A stretch of DNA of 64,000 nucleotides, taken from the NCBI RefSeq assembly GCF_000422505.1, contig NZ_AULX01000024.1, positions 62,001-126,000 on the forward strand, written 5' to 3'. This document shows positions 17,555-25,963 of this stretch, piece after piece. The notes below the pieces were generated by a model. That model had not been told where the DNA came from and did not search any database. It saw only the letters and a list, made by a program, of their open reading frames with translations. The DNA is from Paenibacillus pinihumi DSM 23905 = JCM 16419 (GTDB lineage: Bacteria; Bacillota; Bacilli; Paenibacillales; Paenibacillaceae). Position numbers and translations under genes: made by a program. Every line of letters starts with the position of its first letter. Position 1 is the stretch's first letter.

Positions 17555-18787
17555 ATGACCCGCTACGTTGTTTGGAGGCTTGCTGTCCTGACACTGCTTC
17601 TCCTGTTGGTGTCAGGCAGCTGCGCCGCAATGGTATACGGGAATGCCAATGCCTTGCCCGGGAAGGAAAGTCCGGAAGGCTCTCTCGAGCAGTCTGCCGA
17701 CCGGCTGGTGCAAGAGCAGCTGCGCATGATTGAGACAGGCTCGGTGGAGACTTACTGGACAGAGTTGATGAATGAATACGGCGGCTACTTTCCAGGCGGA
17801 AAGCTGCCTGGCTTTACAGATATGCTCAAGTCCGGAGGGGACGGGCTGAAGCTGATGGATATCCTGGCGGGGCTTGTCAAATACATTTTGCATGAGGTGC
17901 TCTATAACGGCAGGCTTCTCGTCACAATCGTCATGCTCACCGTATTCAGCATGATTCTGGAGACACTGCAAAATGCGTTTGAGCGCAAGGCGGTCAGCAA
18001 GGTTGCTTATGCGATTTCGTATATGGTGCTTATCATTTTGGCAGTCAACAGCTTCTATGTTGCCATCGGCTATGCCAAAGCGGCCATTAGCGGAATGATT
18101 CAGTTCATGATGGCGATGATTCCGCTGCTGCTTACACTGCTCGCTTCGATGGGCAGCATCGTTACCGTATCGGTTATGCACCCGCTCATTATTTTTATGA
18201 TTAATACGGTGGGCACACTCATTTATTCTGTAGTCTTCCCGCTCTTGTTCTTCTCAGCGGTGTTATACATCGCCAGCGCCATAAGCGACCGCTTCAAAGT
18301 CACGCAGCTTGCCGATTTGATCCGTAAATGTGCGGTCGGGTTGCTCGGCGTATTGCTGACAGTCTTCCTGGGCGTCATATCAGTGCAGGGGGCGACAGGG
18401 GGCGTTACAGACGGCGTTACAATGAAAACGGCAAAATTTATTACCGGCAATTTCGTTCCGGTGGTCGGACGGGCGTTCTCAGATGCGGCAGACACCGTCA
18501 TGTCCGCTTCACTGCTGGTCAAAAATGCGGTAGGCATAGCCGGTGTCGTCATCCTGATTTTCCTCTGCGTCTTTCCTGCGGTGAAAATTTTGGCACTGGC
18601 CTTTATCTACAATGTTTGTGCCGCTGTGCTGCAGCCACTGGGAGAAAGCCCGATAATAACATGCTTGGAGACCATTGGGAAAACGATGATTTATGTATTT
18701 GCCGCGCTTGCCGCCGTAGGACTGATGTTCTTCCTCGCGGTGACGATTATATTAACCGCAGGGAATGCCGCGATTATGGTTCGCTAG
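17555..18787 (+). CDS. spoIIIAE: stage III sporulation protein AE
   Basis: This 410-residue polytopic protein has an N-terminal signal-like segment, an extracytoplasmic region of about 90 residues (with LPGFTDMLKSGGDGLKL), then seven to eight membrane helices. The conserved loop GVISVQGATGGVTDGVTMKTAKF is near the middle. ATG 17555 has GGGAGG upstream; the longer in-frame extension overlaps spoIIIAD and was not used. Confidence 0.94.
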   Translation: MTRYVVWRLAVLTLLLLLVSGSCAAMVYGNANALPGKESPEGSLEQSADRLVQEQLRMIETGSVETYWTELMNEYGGYFPGGKLPGFTDMLKSGGDGLKLMDILAGLVKYILHEVLYNGRLLVTIVMLTVFSMILETLQNAFERKAVSKVAYAISYMVLIILAVNSFYVAIGYAKAAISGMIQFMMAMIPLLLTLLASMGSIVTVSVMHPLIIFMINTVGTLIYSVVFPLLFFSAVLYIASAISDRFKVTQLADLIRKCAVGLLGVLLTVFLGVISVQGATGGVTDGVTMKTAKFITGNFVPVVGRAFSDAADTVMSASLLVKNAVGIAGVVILIFLCVFPAVKILALAFIYNVCAAVLQPLGESPIITCLETIGKTMIYVFAALAAVGLMFFLAVTIILTAGNAAIMVR

Positions 18788-18815
18788 ACAAGCGGCATCG
18801 GGAGGTGACAGCGCT

Positions 18816-19541
18816 GTGGAATGGCTGACGGATTGGCTCAGGCAAATTATCGCCGTCATTCTGCTGGCGGGAATTATTGATCTTCTCGTCCCAAGCTCCT
18901 CCTATCAGCGGTATGTCAGACTGGTCATCGGTTTGTTGATTCTGCTGACACTGCTTTCCCCGGTATTGCGCTTGCTTCAGGGAGACTTTGAAACCCGTCT
19001 CACAGATACGCTGCACGGCTGGGGGAAAGACAAGTCTACGGCAGCATCAGGGATGCCGGGGTTGGAACAGATTCGTGAACAGGCCAATGACCTTCAGAAG
19101 CAGCGGCTGACCCAGGCATCAAGTCTGGCAGGCAGTCAACTTGCATCCGCGATGCAGGCGGAACTGGAGCAAAAGACAGGGCTGTCTATAGCGGAAATAA
19201 GCGTAAAACTGGAATCCGGAGGCAAAGCCGGGGAAGCGAACAGAATTGCCAAGGTCGATGTGGTATTGACTGGTCTGGACCAGGGAGAATCTGATGATGA
19301 GGGTATCCCGGGATCCGATCCGGTACAGCCGGTAGTCGTTCATATCGGCATTCCGGACATTGAAGCCTCTCAAGGGGAAGGACAGCAGGACAAAACAGCC
19401 ATGGTGAATACTGAACGAAGCGGCACGAAGCATCAGCTTCAGGCAGAAGACGGGAGGTATAAACAGGTCGCCCTGATTTTATCCCAGAGCTTTCAGGTGG
19501 AGCCTAAGGCTATCAACGTATTTGCTCCTGCATCCGGCTAA
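18816..19541 (+). CDS. spoIIIAF: stage III sporulation protein AF
   Basis: This 241-residue protein has two N-terminal membrane helices (about 5-25 and 33-53) and a polar domain that ends in QVALILSQSFQVEPKAINV, the ring-building-motif-like C-terminus of the family. It is longer than the ~206 residues of B. subtilis because of a Glu/Gln/Asp-rich insertion at about residues 155-205. GTG 18816 is preceded by GGGAGGTGA. Confidence 0.92.
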   Translation: MEWLTDWLRQIIAVILLAGIIDLLVPSSSYQRYVRLVIGLLILLTLLSPVLRLLQGDFETRLTDTLHGWGKDKSTAASGMPGLEQIREQANDLQKQRLTQASSLAGSQLASAMQAELEQKTGLSIAEISVKLESGGKAGEANRIAKVDVVLTGLDQGESDDEGIPGSDPVQPVVVHIGIPDIEASQGEGQQDKTAMVNTERSGTKHQLQAEDGRYKQVALILSQSFQVEPKAINVFAPASG

Positions 19542-19591
19542 GCGGACATGCGGCGGACTTAAAGATAGAGCTTCAAAGGAGGGAAGAGTCA

Positions 19592-20227
19592 TTGGCTAAA
19601 TGGCTGGGCTTAATTGAATCAGCGCTCGGGCAGGGGCCCTCAGGACCAAAACGCGTCCGGACAATGCGCTGGCTGCTTATCATTGGAGCCGTAGGCGCCT
19701 TGCTGATGATTGTCAATTCGTTCCTGTCCTTAAGGCAGGTCGAGCCTACAGCACAGTCCCGCACGGAGCCGCCTGCGGCCCAGGAGACACTGCTCGGGCA
19801 GCGCGATGATTCAGACTCTGTCTTTGAAGCTTTAGAGCGGCCGCTGGAAAACCGGCTGAAGGGTATGCTGGAGAAAATCGTAGGTGTCGGGACAGTGGAT
19901 GTGCTGATTACCATTGATTCAACCGAGGAATCCGTCATTGAGAAAAATGAGAAGCAAACCCAGCAGCTGACCGAGGAGACGGACAAGAACGGGGGCAAGC
20001 GTCACATCACTTCCTCTACCAAGGATGGTCAGGTTGTTCTGTATGAAGTATCAGGAGAGCAGACGCCGCTTGTCACCAAAAAAATCAAGCCTCATATCCG
20101 GGGGATTCTGATCGTAGCCAGAGGTGCGGAAAACCAGACGGTGCGGCAGTTGATCCTGGATGCTGTTAAAAAAGGCTACAGCGTACCCGCACACCGGATT
20201 TCGGTTGTGCCGAGCAAGCAGCCTTGA
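19592..20227 (+). CDS. spoIIIAG: stage III sporulation protein AG
   Basis: This 211-residue protein has one membrane anchor (about 28-45), a low-complexity linker and a ring-building domain (LKGMLEKIVGVGTVDVLITI through VLYEVSGEQTPLVTKKIKP and GILIVARGAEN). SpoIIIAG is reported to form a large ring in the intermembrane space. It starts at TTG 19592 after AAAGGAGGG. The B. subtilis homologue is slightly longer. Confidence 0.93.
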   Translation: MAKWLGLIESALGQGPSGPKRVRTMRWLLIIGAVGALLMIVNSFLSLRQVEPTAQSRTEPPAAQETLLGQRDDSDSVFEALERPLENRLKGMLEKIVGVGTVDVLITIDSTEESVIEKNEKQTQQLTEETDKNGGKRHITSSTKDGQVVLYEVSGEQTPLVTKKIKPHIRGILIVARGAENQTVRQLILDAVKKGYSVPAHRISVVPSKQP

Positions 20228-20287
20228 CCATAGAAGTGAAAATAAGTCCCGGAGCGGACATAAAATGATGAGAGGATGAATTATTCC

Positions 20288-20911
20288 ATGAATACAAAAA
20301 GACAAACCGTATGGCTCGTTTCCATGTTAAGTCTGATGGTCATTTTATCTGCCTATTATCTCTTTACAGAGGACAGCGGCCCTTCCAAGACAACAACCGC
20401 TAACAGCCATGAAACAGCGGCTGGTTTGACAGGTGAAGGAGACGGTGCAAATACGGAGAAAATTGTTGTGAATGACGTTGAACATAGTGATGGAAGCGTG
20501 TTGTCCGAGGCTGATAAGCAAATTATTGATAAATTCGAGGAAGAAAGCAAGGCAGCCTCCTTCAGTGACTATTTCACGGAACAGCAGTTCAAGAGAACAG
20601 AGACCGTTCAACAGGAATACGATCGTCTGATGGGAATTGTTTCGGATACAACGAATAAAGATTCCGAGGAAGCGAGCAGCGCGATGGACCAGGTGGGAGA
20701 GCTTGAGCAGCGTGAGGAGAAAATCAACGATCTGGAGGCCAGCCTGCGTGAAGAGTTCAAAAATGTAGTCGTCGCCCAGGAAAAGAACAGCTATAAAGTA
20801 GTTGTGGAAGGCGATAAGCTGGAGAGAAGCCAGGCCGACAGCATTATCCAGCTCGTCATGAACACACTAGAGGTATCGGCTGACCGGGTTTCGGTACAGC
20901 TTTATCATTAA
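20288..20911 (+). CDS. spoIIIAH: stage III sporulation protein AH
   Basis: This 207-residue, single-span mother-cell membrane protein binds forespore SpoIIQ across the intermembrane space. The sequence starts MNTKRQTVWLVSMLSLMVIL, like the B. subtilis protein. An acidic linker and the YscJ/FliF-like ring domain follow from about residue 105 (LEASLREEFKNVVVAQEKNS to SADRVSVQLYH). ATG 20288 is chosen by homology; ATG 20276, four codons upstream, is the alternative. It is the last gene of the operon, with a terminator 11 nt later. Confidence 0.93.
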   Translation: MNTKRQTVWLVSMLSLMVILSAYYLFTEDSGPSKTTTANSHETAAGLTGEGDGANTEKIVVNDVEHSDGSVLSEADKQIIDKFEEESKAASFSDYFTEQQFKRTETVQQEYDRLMGIVSDTTNKDSEEASSAMDQVGELEQREEKINDLEASLREEFKNVVVAQEKNSYKVVVEGDKLERSQADSIIQLVMNTLEVSADRVSVQLYH

Positions 20912-20921
20912 GCTCCTTCAT

Positions 20922-20965
20922 CGCCTGCCAGCAGCCGGATAACGGCTGACGGCGGGCGTTTTTTT
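20922..20965 (+). terminator. terminator of the spoIIIA operon
   Basis: CGCCTGCC (20922) pairs with GGCGGGCG (20951-20958), with an inner CAGCCG/CGGCTG stem and seven T after it. Confidence 0.85.
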
Positions 20966-21037
20966 CTTCAATAGGAACACAAAGTGCTTTATTTAAAGCA
21001 GTATCTTAAAATAGCGTTAGGATAAACTTTTCGATTA

Positions 21038-21046
21038 TGATATAAT
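21038..21046 (+). promoter_or_regulatory. extended -10 promoter of accBC
   Basis: TGATATAAT (TATAAT at 21041-21046) lies 63 nt upstream of accB and has the same form as the aspartokinase promoter. An inverted pair GGATAA (21020-21025) and TTATCC (21054-21059) brackets it, which could be an operator. Confidence 0.55.
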
Positions 21047-21109
21047 ACTAACGTTATCCAAATCGAGAATGAGACAAGGTTTACCAATGCTAAGGAGTGA
21101 ATAATATCC

Positions 21110-21604
21110 ATGTTCAAATTGAGCGAGATTAAAGAGCTGATTAAACTTGTTGATCAGACCTCTGTACAAGAGCTCGAAATTGAAAATGAAGGGGCTCGCC
21201 TGCTTATCCGTAAACCGGGCAAGACCGAAGTGGTGAATGTACAGACAGCCTCAGTTCCTCATACATATTCGCCTGTTGCTGTAACTCAGGCGCCACCAAC
21301 ATCTGCAGCGTCCGCGCCGACGCAGCCTGCTGTTGAGTCTGCTGCCACCCCGGCATCAAGCGGACTGCATCAGATCGTCTCCCCTATGGTTGGTACTTTC
21401 TACCATGCTTCTTCTCCGGACGCAGCGCCTTTTGTGAATACCGGAGACCGTGTAAACGAGAAGAGCGTTGTATGTATCCTTGAAGCAATGAAATTGATGA
21501 ACGAGCTTGAAGCCGATGTGCGCGGCGAAATTGTCGAGATTCTGGTCGAAAACGGACAGCTCGTAGATTTCGGACAGCCATTGTTCCTGGTCAGACCGGA
21601 ATAA
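21110..21604 (+). CDS. accB: acetyl-CoA carboxylase biotin carboxyl carrier protein
   Basis: This 164-residue carrier holds the biotin that is carboxylated by AccC and used by the AccAD carboxyltransferase to make malonyl-CoA. An N-terminal ~40-residue domain is followed by a Pro/Ala-rich linker. The biotinyl domain has [19 protein letters not shown] and the biotinylation motif EAMKLMNE, with the modified Lys in MKL. It is the first gene of accB-accC. The need for biotin connects it to the BioY/ECF locus at 60 kb. Confidence 0.97.
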   Translation: MFKLSEIKELIKLVDQTSVQELEIENEGARLLIRKPGKTEVVNVQTASVPHTYSPVAVTQAPPTSAASAPTQPAVESAATPASSGLHQIVSPMVGTFYHASSPDAAPFVNTGDRVNEKSVVCILEAMKLMNELEADVRGEIVEILVENGQLVDFGQPLFLVRPE

Positions 21605-21629
21605 CGGGTTTGCGAAAGGAGTTCAAAGA

Positions 21630-22988
21630 GTGAAATTTCATAAAATATTAATTGCCAACCGTGGAGAAATTGCGGTTCGCATTATTCGTGCGTGCAGTGA
21701 GCTGGGCATCCAGACAGTCGCGGTGTATTCTGAAGCGGACCGTGATTCGTTGCATGTAAAATTGGCTGATGAAGCCTACTGTATCGGTCCGGTTCTGTCC
21801 AAGGACAGCTATCTGAACCTGACCAACATTATGAGTGTAGCTACGCTTACCGGATGTGACGCCATTCACCCGGGGTACGGCTTCCTCGCTGAAAATGCTG
21901 ATTTTGCGGAGATTTGCGAATCCTGCAACATTACATTTATTGGTCCTTCCCCGTCTGCAATCAGCAAAATGGGTGATAAGGCAGTTGCGAAGCTGACCAT
22001 GAAGGAGGCCGATGTGCCTGTTATTCCAGGTTCTGACGGCCTGATTGAAGATTTGGACGCAGCGGTTCTGATTGCTCGCGATATTGGCTACCCTGTTATC
22101 ATTAAAGCGACCGCCGGGGGCGGAGGCAAGGGCATCCGGATTGCTGAGGATGAGGATTCCCTTATTCAGCAAATTACTACCGCGCAGCAGGAGGCACAAA
22201 AGGCTTTCGGCAATGCTGGTGTTTATTTAGAAAAATACCTGTCGGGCATGAAGCACGTTGAAATTCAAATTTTGGCGGACAAGCATGGTAATGCCGTTCA
22301 TTTGTTTGAGCGGGATTGCTCGGTACAGCGCCGCCGTCAGAAGCTTGTGGAAGAAGGGCCATGTCCGATTCTTACGCCGCAGCAGCGGGAGAGGATGGGG
22401 CAGGCGGCTGTCAGAGCGGCCTTGGCTGTTGAATATTCCGGTGCGGGTACGCTGGAGTTCCTGCTCGGTCCTGACGGACAGTTCTATTTCATGGAGATGA
22501 ATACCCGGATTCAAGTTGAACATCCGGTTACCGAAATGATTACCAATACGGACCTGATCAAGGAAATGATTTCGATCGCCGAGGGCAACCCGATGTCGTT
22601 CCGTCAGGAGGACCTGCAGATTAACGGCTGGTCAATTGAATGCCGCATCAATGCGGAGGACCCTGACCGGAATTTCATGCCATCTCCTGGTAATATCAGC
22701 TTCTATCTTCCTCCGGGTGGTATGGGAGTCCGTGTAGACAGTGCGGCTTACCCGGGCTACACGATTTCCCCGCATTATGATTCCATGATTGCGAAGCTTA
22801 TCGTATGGGGAAGAACCAGGGAAGAAGCGATTGCAAAGATGAAGCGGGCTTTGTCTGAATTTGCCATTGAGGGCATCAAGACGACGATTCCCTTCCATTT
22901 GAAGCTGCTTAATCATCACCGTTTCCTAAAAGGGGATTTTGACATTAAATTCCTGGAAGAGCATGATGTGAACGACCCTGAATCCTAG
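21630..22988 (+). CDS. accC: acetyl-CoA carboxylase, biotin carboxylase subunit
   Basis: This 452-residue ATP-grasp enzyme carboxylates the biotin on AccB. It has the N-terminal [33 protein letters not shown], the glycine-rich ATP lid [13 protein letters not shown], the ATP/Mg site [16 protein letters not shown], and the C-terminal domain with [15 protein letters not shown] 21630 follows GAAAGGAG at the proper distance; the gap from accB is 25 nt. Confidence 0.97.
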   Translation: MKFHKILIANRGEIAVRIIRACSELGIQTVAVYSEADRDSLHVKLADEAYCIGPVLSKDSYLNLTNIMSVATLTGCDAIHPGYGFLAENADFAEICESCNITFIGPSPSAISKMGDKAVAKLTMKEADVPVIPGSDGLIEDLDAAVLIARDIGYPVIIKATAGGGGKGIRIAEDEDSLIQQITTAQQEAQKAFGNAGVYLEKYLSGMKHVEIQILADKHGNAVHLFERDCSVQRRRQKLVEEGPCPILTPQQRERMGQAAVRAALAVEYSGAGTLEFLLGPDGQFYFMEMNTRIQVEHPVTEMITNTDLIKEMISIAEGNPMSFRQEDLQINGWSIECRINAEDPDRNFMPSPGNISFYLPPGGMGVRVDSAAYPGYTISPHYDSMIAKLIVWGRTREEAIAKMKRALSEFAIEGIKTTIPFHLKLLNHHRFLKGDFDIKFLEEHDVNDPES

Positions 22989-23020
22989 ACTTTATGCGGA
23001 AATCTAACAATTGTCCAAGT

Positions 23021-23049
23021 TTGTCATAAATCACGGCAAATGTTATAGT
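23021..23049 (+). promoter_or_regulatory. sigma-A promoter of yqhY
   Basis: TTGTCA (23021-23026), a 17-bp spacer and TATAGT (23044-23049) lie about 70 nt upstream of yqhY. Confidence 0.6.
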
Positions 23050-23126
23050 ATAGAAATAAGATTGCGGATAAGCATTCAGTCAGGCAGCCCGGAAAGTTCG
23101 CAACTTTATGGAGGTGAATGTTCAAT

Positions 23127-23540
23127 ATGAGCACAATTGCAGCGGATTATGAAAAAACAGACATGGGAACGATCCAGATTGCTCCTGAGGTCATTGAGGT
23201 TATCGCAGGACTGGCTACGATCGAGGTGCCAGGGGTTGCCGGCATGAGCGGCGGTCTGGCAGGCGGTATCGCAGAACTGCTTGGCCGGAAGAACCTTTCC
23301 AAAGGGGTAAAGGTTGAAGTCGGACAGCGTGAGGCAGCTGTTGATGTATCCATCATCGTGGAGTACGGCAACCGTATCCCCGAGATTGCTGCAGAGATTC
23401 AACGGAATGTTAAACGCTCTATCGAAATGATGACCGGATTGCATGTAGTGGAAGTGAATGTACACATTCATGACGTACACTTCAAAGCCAGTGAAAAACC
23501 GGGTGATGAAGAAGAATTGCAGTCCAATCGCGTGAAGTAA
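23127..23540 (+). CDS. yqhY: Asp23/Gls24 family envelope stress protein (YqhY)
   Basis: This 137-residue Asp23-domain protein has IQIAPEVIEVIAGLATIEVPGVAGMSGG and the C-terminal VVEVNVHIHDVHF. In B. subtilis YqhY is linked to acetyl-CoA carboxylase control and is co-conserved with accBC; that role here is inferred from position. GGAGGTGA lies directly before ATG 23118 and ATG 23127. The second fits spacing and the family N-terminus a little better, and the first would add three residues. A terminator follows. Confidence 0.88.
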   Translation: MSTIAADYEKTDMGTIQIAPEVIEVIAGLATIEVPGVAGMSGGLAGGIAELLGRKNLSKGVKVEVGQREAAVDVSIIVEYGNRIPEIAAEIQRNVKRSIEMMTGLHVVEVNVHIHDVHFKASEKPGDEEELQSNRVK

Positions 23541-23561
23541 TTCGGCAGCAGCCCAATAGAT

Positions 23562-23612
23562 GCTCCCCCTTAGCGAGGGCTTTGCGCTCTGCGGCCCAAG
23601 GGGGGCTTTTTA
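23562..23612 (+). terminator. terminator of yqhY
   Basis: GCTCCCCCTT (23562) pairs with AAGGGGGGC (23598), with internal GC pairing and five T after it. Confidence 0.75.
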
Positions 23613-23664
23613 CCGATTGAGAGGAAATAGCGTTTTGTGAAGGCCCGGGAAAGGAGACCTAACA

Positions 23665-24222
23665 GTGGTTAAAATTGTGGACAGGCTTCTGCTATTCTGT
23701 TTTAGTCTTATGGTCGGCATCTTATCCGTCACAGTGCTAGCCGTCGGAGCCGGCTGGGTTCCCGAGAAGATTGCAAGCCGGTGGATCGGGGACGTATACA
23801 ATGAACTCTGGTTGCAGATTACGGTAGTTGCCGCCTCTGTGGTGCTGTTCCTGATCAGTTTCCGTTTCTTTTATATCTCGGTTAGACGCGGAAACGCTTC
23901 GAGTCCTTCGATTGACCAGCGCAATGACTTTGGCGATATCCGGATCTCAATGGAAACAGTAGAGAATTTGGCGTTGAAAGCAGCCGGCAAGCAGCGTGGA
24001 GTCCGCGAACTGAAGGCACGCATCCGTATTCAGGAGTCTGGTCTTGAAATTATGATGCGCACCGTAGTGGATGGCGAGACTTCGATTCCTGCCCTTACAG
24101 AAGAAATTCAACGCGCTGTCAAAGAACATGTAGAGGAAGTTACAGGTATTCCTGTAGCATCCGTAACGGTATTTGTCGCGAACATTATCCAGACCCAAAC
24201 CTTCAAGAGTCGTGTGGAATAG
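23665..24222 (+). CDS. amaP: alkaline shock response membrane anchor protein AmaP
   Basis: This 185-residue protein has two N-terminal membrane helices (about 8-30 and 52-72) and a C-terminal Asp23-like domain (DIRISMETVENLALKAAGK through VTGIPVASVTVFVANI). AmaP tethers Asp23 to the membrane in Staphylococcus. GTG 23665 has AAAGGAG upstream. With yqhY before it and a DUF2273 gene after it, the three-gene envelope-stress set typical of Firmicutes is complete. Confidence 0.88.
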   Translation: MVKIVDRLLLFCFSLMVGILSVTVLAVGAGWVPEKIASRWIGDVYNELWLQITVVAASVVLFLISFRFFYISVRRGNASSPSIDQRNDFGDIRISMETVENLALKAAGKQRGVRELKARIRIQESGLEIMMRTVVDGETSIPALTEEIQRAVKEHVEEVTGIPVASVTVFVANIIQTQTFKSRVE

Positions 24223-24237
24223 AGGTGAATCAAACCG

Positions 24238-24468
24238 ATGTGGAGGGAGCTTTGGATCACGTATGGCGGACGTATCACAGGTGTTGTCACCGCTCTTTTT
24301 TTAGGTTTCATTTATCTTTTTGCCGGCTTTTGGGATATGTTGTTCTTTGCGCTGCTGCTGTGGATCGGTTATTTCTTTGGCAAGCAGCGGGATATTTCTG
24401 CCCCGCCATTTATCCCGTGGCAGCAAATTATGGCCTGGCTGCAGAGCCGTTGGCGGATTTTCAAATGA
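24238..24468 (+). CDS. DUF2273 family small membrane protein
   Basis: This 76-residue protein has two hydrophobic helices split by a short turn (RITGVVTALFLGFIYLFAGF and FALLLWIGYFFGKQ). DUF2273 proteins regularly accompany AmaP and Asp23 proteins. It starts 15 nt after amaP with GAGGTGAATC upstream. The molecular role is not known. Confidence 0.85.
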   Translation: MWRELWITYGGRITGVVTALFLGFIYLFAGFWDMLFFALLLWIGYFFGKQRDISAPPFIPWQQIMAWLQSRWRIFK

Positions 24469-24469
24469 C

Positions 24470-24542
24470 CCTGTGATTTCCTCCGTTCGCCGGACATCGG
24501 CAGGCCGCTGTTCGGGGCAGGGAGGAAATCATAGGTTTTTTT
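24470..24542 (+). terminator. terminator of amaP-DUF2273
   Basis: CCTGTGATTTCCTCC (24470-24484) pairs with GGAGGAAATCATAGG (24521-24535) with one mismatch, then seven T. The loop has a further GC-rich hairpin. Confidence 0.8.
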
Positions 24543-24624
24543 CTAAACGAGTAACTGATACTATTGCCCAGTGATTTTTACACGGCAAGCTTGAAAATAG
24601 AATGTCGACCGACTAGGAGGATTC

Positions 24625-25074
24625 ATGAAACGTAGACTGGCACGAGAGATTGCAATACAGAGCTTGTACCAAATGGAAATGAATGAGGTTTCTGCAGAAG
24701 AAGCGGTAAACATGCTGCTGGAGGAAGCCAGAGAGGAAAACGAAATTGACGCGGCGCAGGATGACATCAAAGGAATTGATACGTTTGTCAGACAGTTGAC
24801 CCTTGGGGTTGCCGAGCATCGTCAAGCAATCGATGATATGCTTCAGCAGTATTTGACCGGCTGGCAGGTTGACCGCTTGTCACGGGTAGACCGCCAGGTA
24901 CTCAGACTTGCTTGTTATGAGCTGGTGTATACAAGTGATGTGCCGCCCAAAGCGATTATTAATGAAGCGATTGAACTGGCCAAGCATTTTGGAACTGAGG
25001 AATCAGGTAAGTTCGTCAATGGTGTGCTTGGCAGATTGCTCAAAGCATTAAATGAACTCAACAATAAGGTATAA
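24625..25074 (+). CDS. nusB: transcription antitermination factor NusB
   Basis: This 149-residue all-helical protein binds NusE/S10 and boxA RNA and supports rRNA antitermination. Features are RRLAREIAIQSLYQMEMNE at the N-terminus, WQVDRLSRVDRQVLRLACYEL in the middle and INEAIELAKHFGTEESGKFVNGVLG near the C-terminus. TAGGAGG lies 9 nt before the ATG. It is followed 23 nt later by folD, as in Bacillus. Confidence 0.95.
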   Translation: MKRRLAREIAIQSLYQMEMNEVSAEEAVNMLLEEAREENEIDAAQDDIKGIDTFVRQLTLGVAEHRQAIDDMLQQYLTGWQVDRLSRVDRQVLRLACYELVYTSDVPPKAIINEAIELAKHFGTEESGKFVNGVLGRLLKALNELNNKV

Positions 25075-25097
25075 TCACCCGATAGGAGAGGATCACG

Positions 25098-25958
25098 ATG
25101 ACAGCACAGCGTATAGACGGTAAGCATATTTCAGAAATCATTCGCCAGGAGGTTAGCGAGCAGACCAGACAGCTGAAAGAAAAGGGAGTTGTTCCAGGAC
25201 TTGCGGTTGTTCTGGTTGGTGAAGATCCCGCTTCCAAAGTTTATGTAGGCAGCAAAGAGAAGGCCTGCCAGCAAATGGGCTTCTACTCAGAAGTTCACCG
25301 TTTGCCTGAGAACACTACGGAAGAAGAATTGCTTGCTCTAATCGACCGCTTGAATAACCAGAGCACCATTCATGGCATTCTGGTGCAGCTGCCGCTGCCT
25401 GCTCATATTCAAGAGAAAGCTGTTATCGATGCCATTAGTGTGGACAAGGATGTTGACGGCTTCCATCCTGTGAGCACAGGGAATCTGGTTATTGGTGATG
25501 ACAGTCTGCTCCCTTGCACCCCAGCTGGCTGTATTGAATTAATTAAGAGAACAGGAACAGAAATTTCCGGCAAGCATGCGGTTGTCATCGGCCGCAGCAA
25601 TATTGTCGGCAAACCTGTAGCGATGCTTCTTCTTAGAGAGAATGCGACCGTAACCATTTGCCACTCCAGAACCGCGAATATGAAAGAGCTGACCAAACAG
25701 GCTGACATTCTCGTTGTGGCCATTGGCAAAGCGAACGCAATTGACAGCAGTTATGTGAAGCCAGGCGCAGTCGTTATTGATGTGGGCATCAACAGGCTTG
25801 ACACAGGCAAGCTTGCAGGAGACGTTCATTTTGACAGTGTGCAGGAAGTTGCCGGACATATTACCCCTGTTCCAGGCGGTGTTGGACCAATGACAATTTC
25901 CATGCTGATGCAAAATACGCTGATTGCCGCAAAACGGATCAACGGAATCAAGGAGTGA
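25098..25958 (+). CDS. folD: bifunctional methylene-THF dehydrogenase / methenyl-THF cyclohydrolase
   Basis: This 286-residue enzyme interconverts methylene-, methenyl- and 10-formyl-tetrahydrofolate with NADP. It has [14 protein letters not shown] with the catalytic Lys region, [25 protein letters not shown], the NADP-binding [14 protein letters not shown] and [19 protein letters not shown]. The stop overlaps the potential starts of xseA. Confidence 0.96.
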   Translation: MTAQRIDGKHISEIIRQEVSEQTRQLKEKGVVPGLAVVLVGEDPASKVYVGSKEKACQQMGFYSEVHRLPENTTEEELLALIDRLNNQSTIHGILVQLPLPAHIQEKAVIDAISVDKDVDGFHPVSTGNLVIGDDSLLPCTPAGCIELIKRTGTEISGKHAVVIGRSNIVGKPVAMLLLRENATVTICHSRTANMKELTKQADILVVAIGKANAIDSSYVKPGAVVIDVGINRLDTGKLAGDVHFDSVQEVAGHITPVPGGVGPMTISMLMQNTLIAAKRINGIKE

Positions 25959-25963
25959 TGGAG

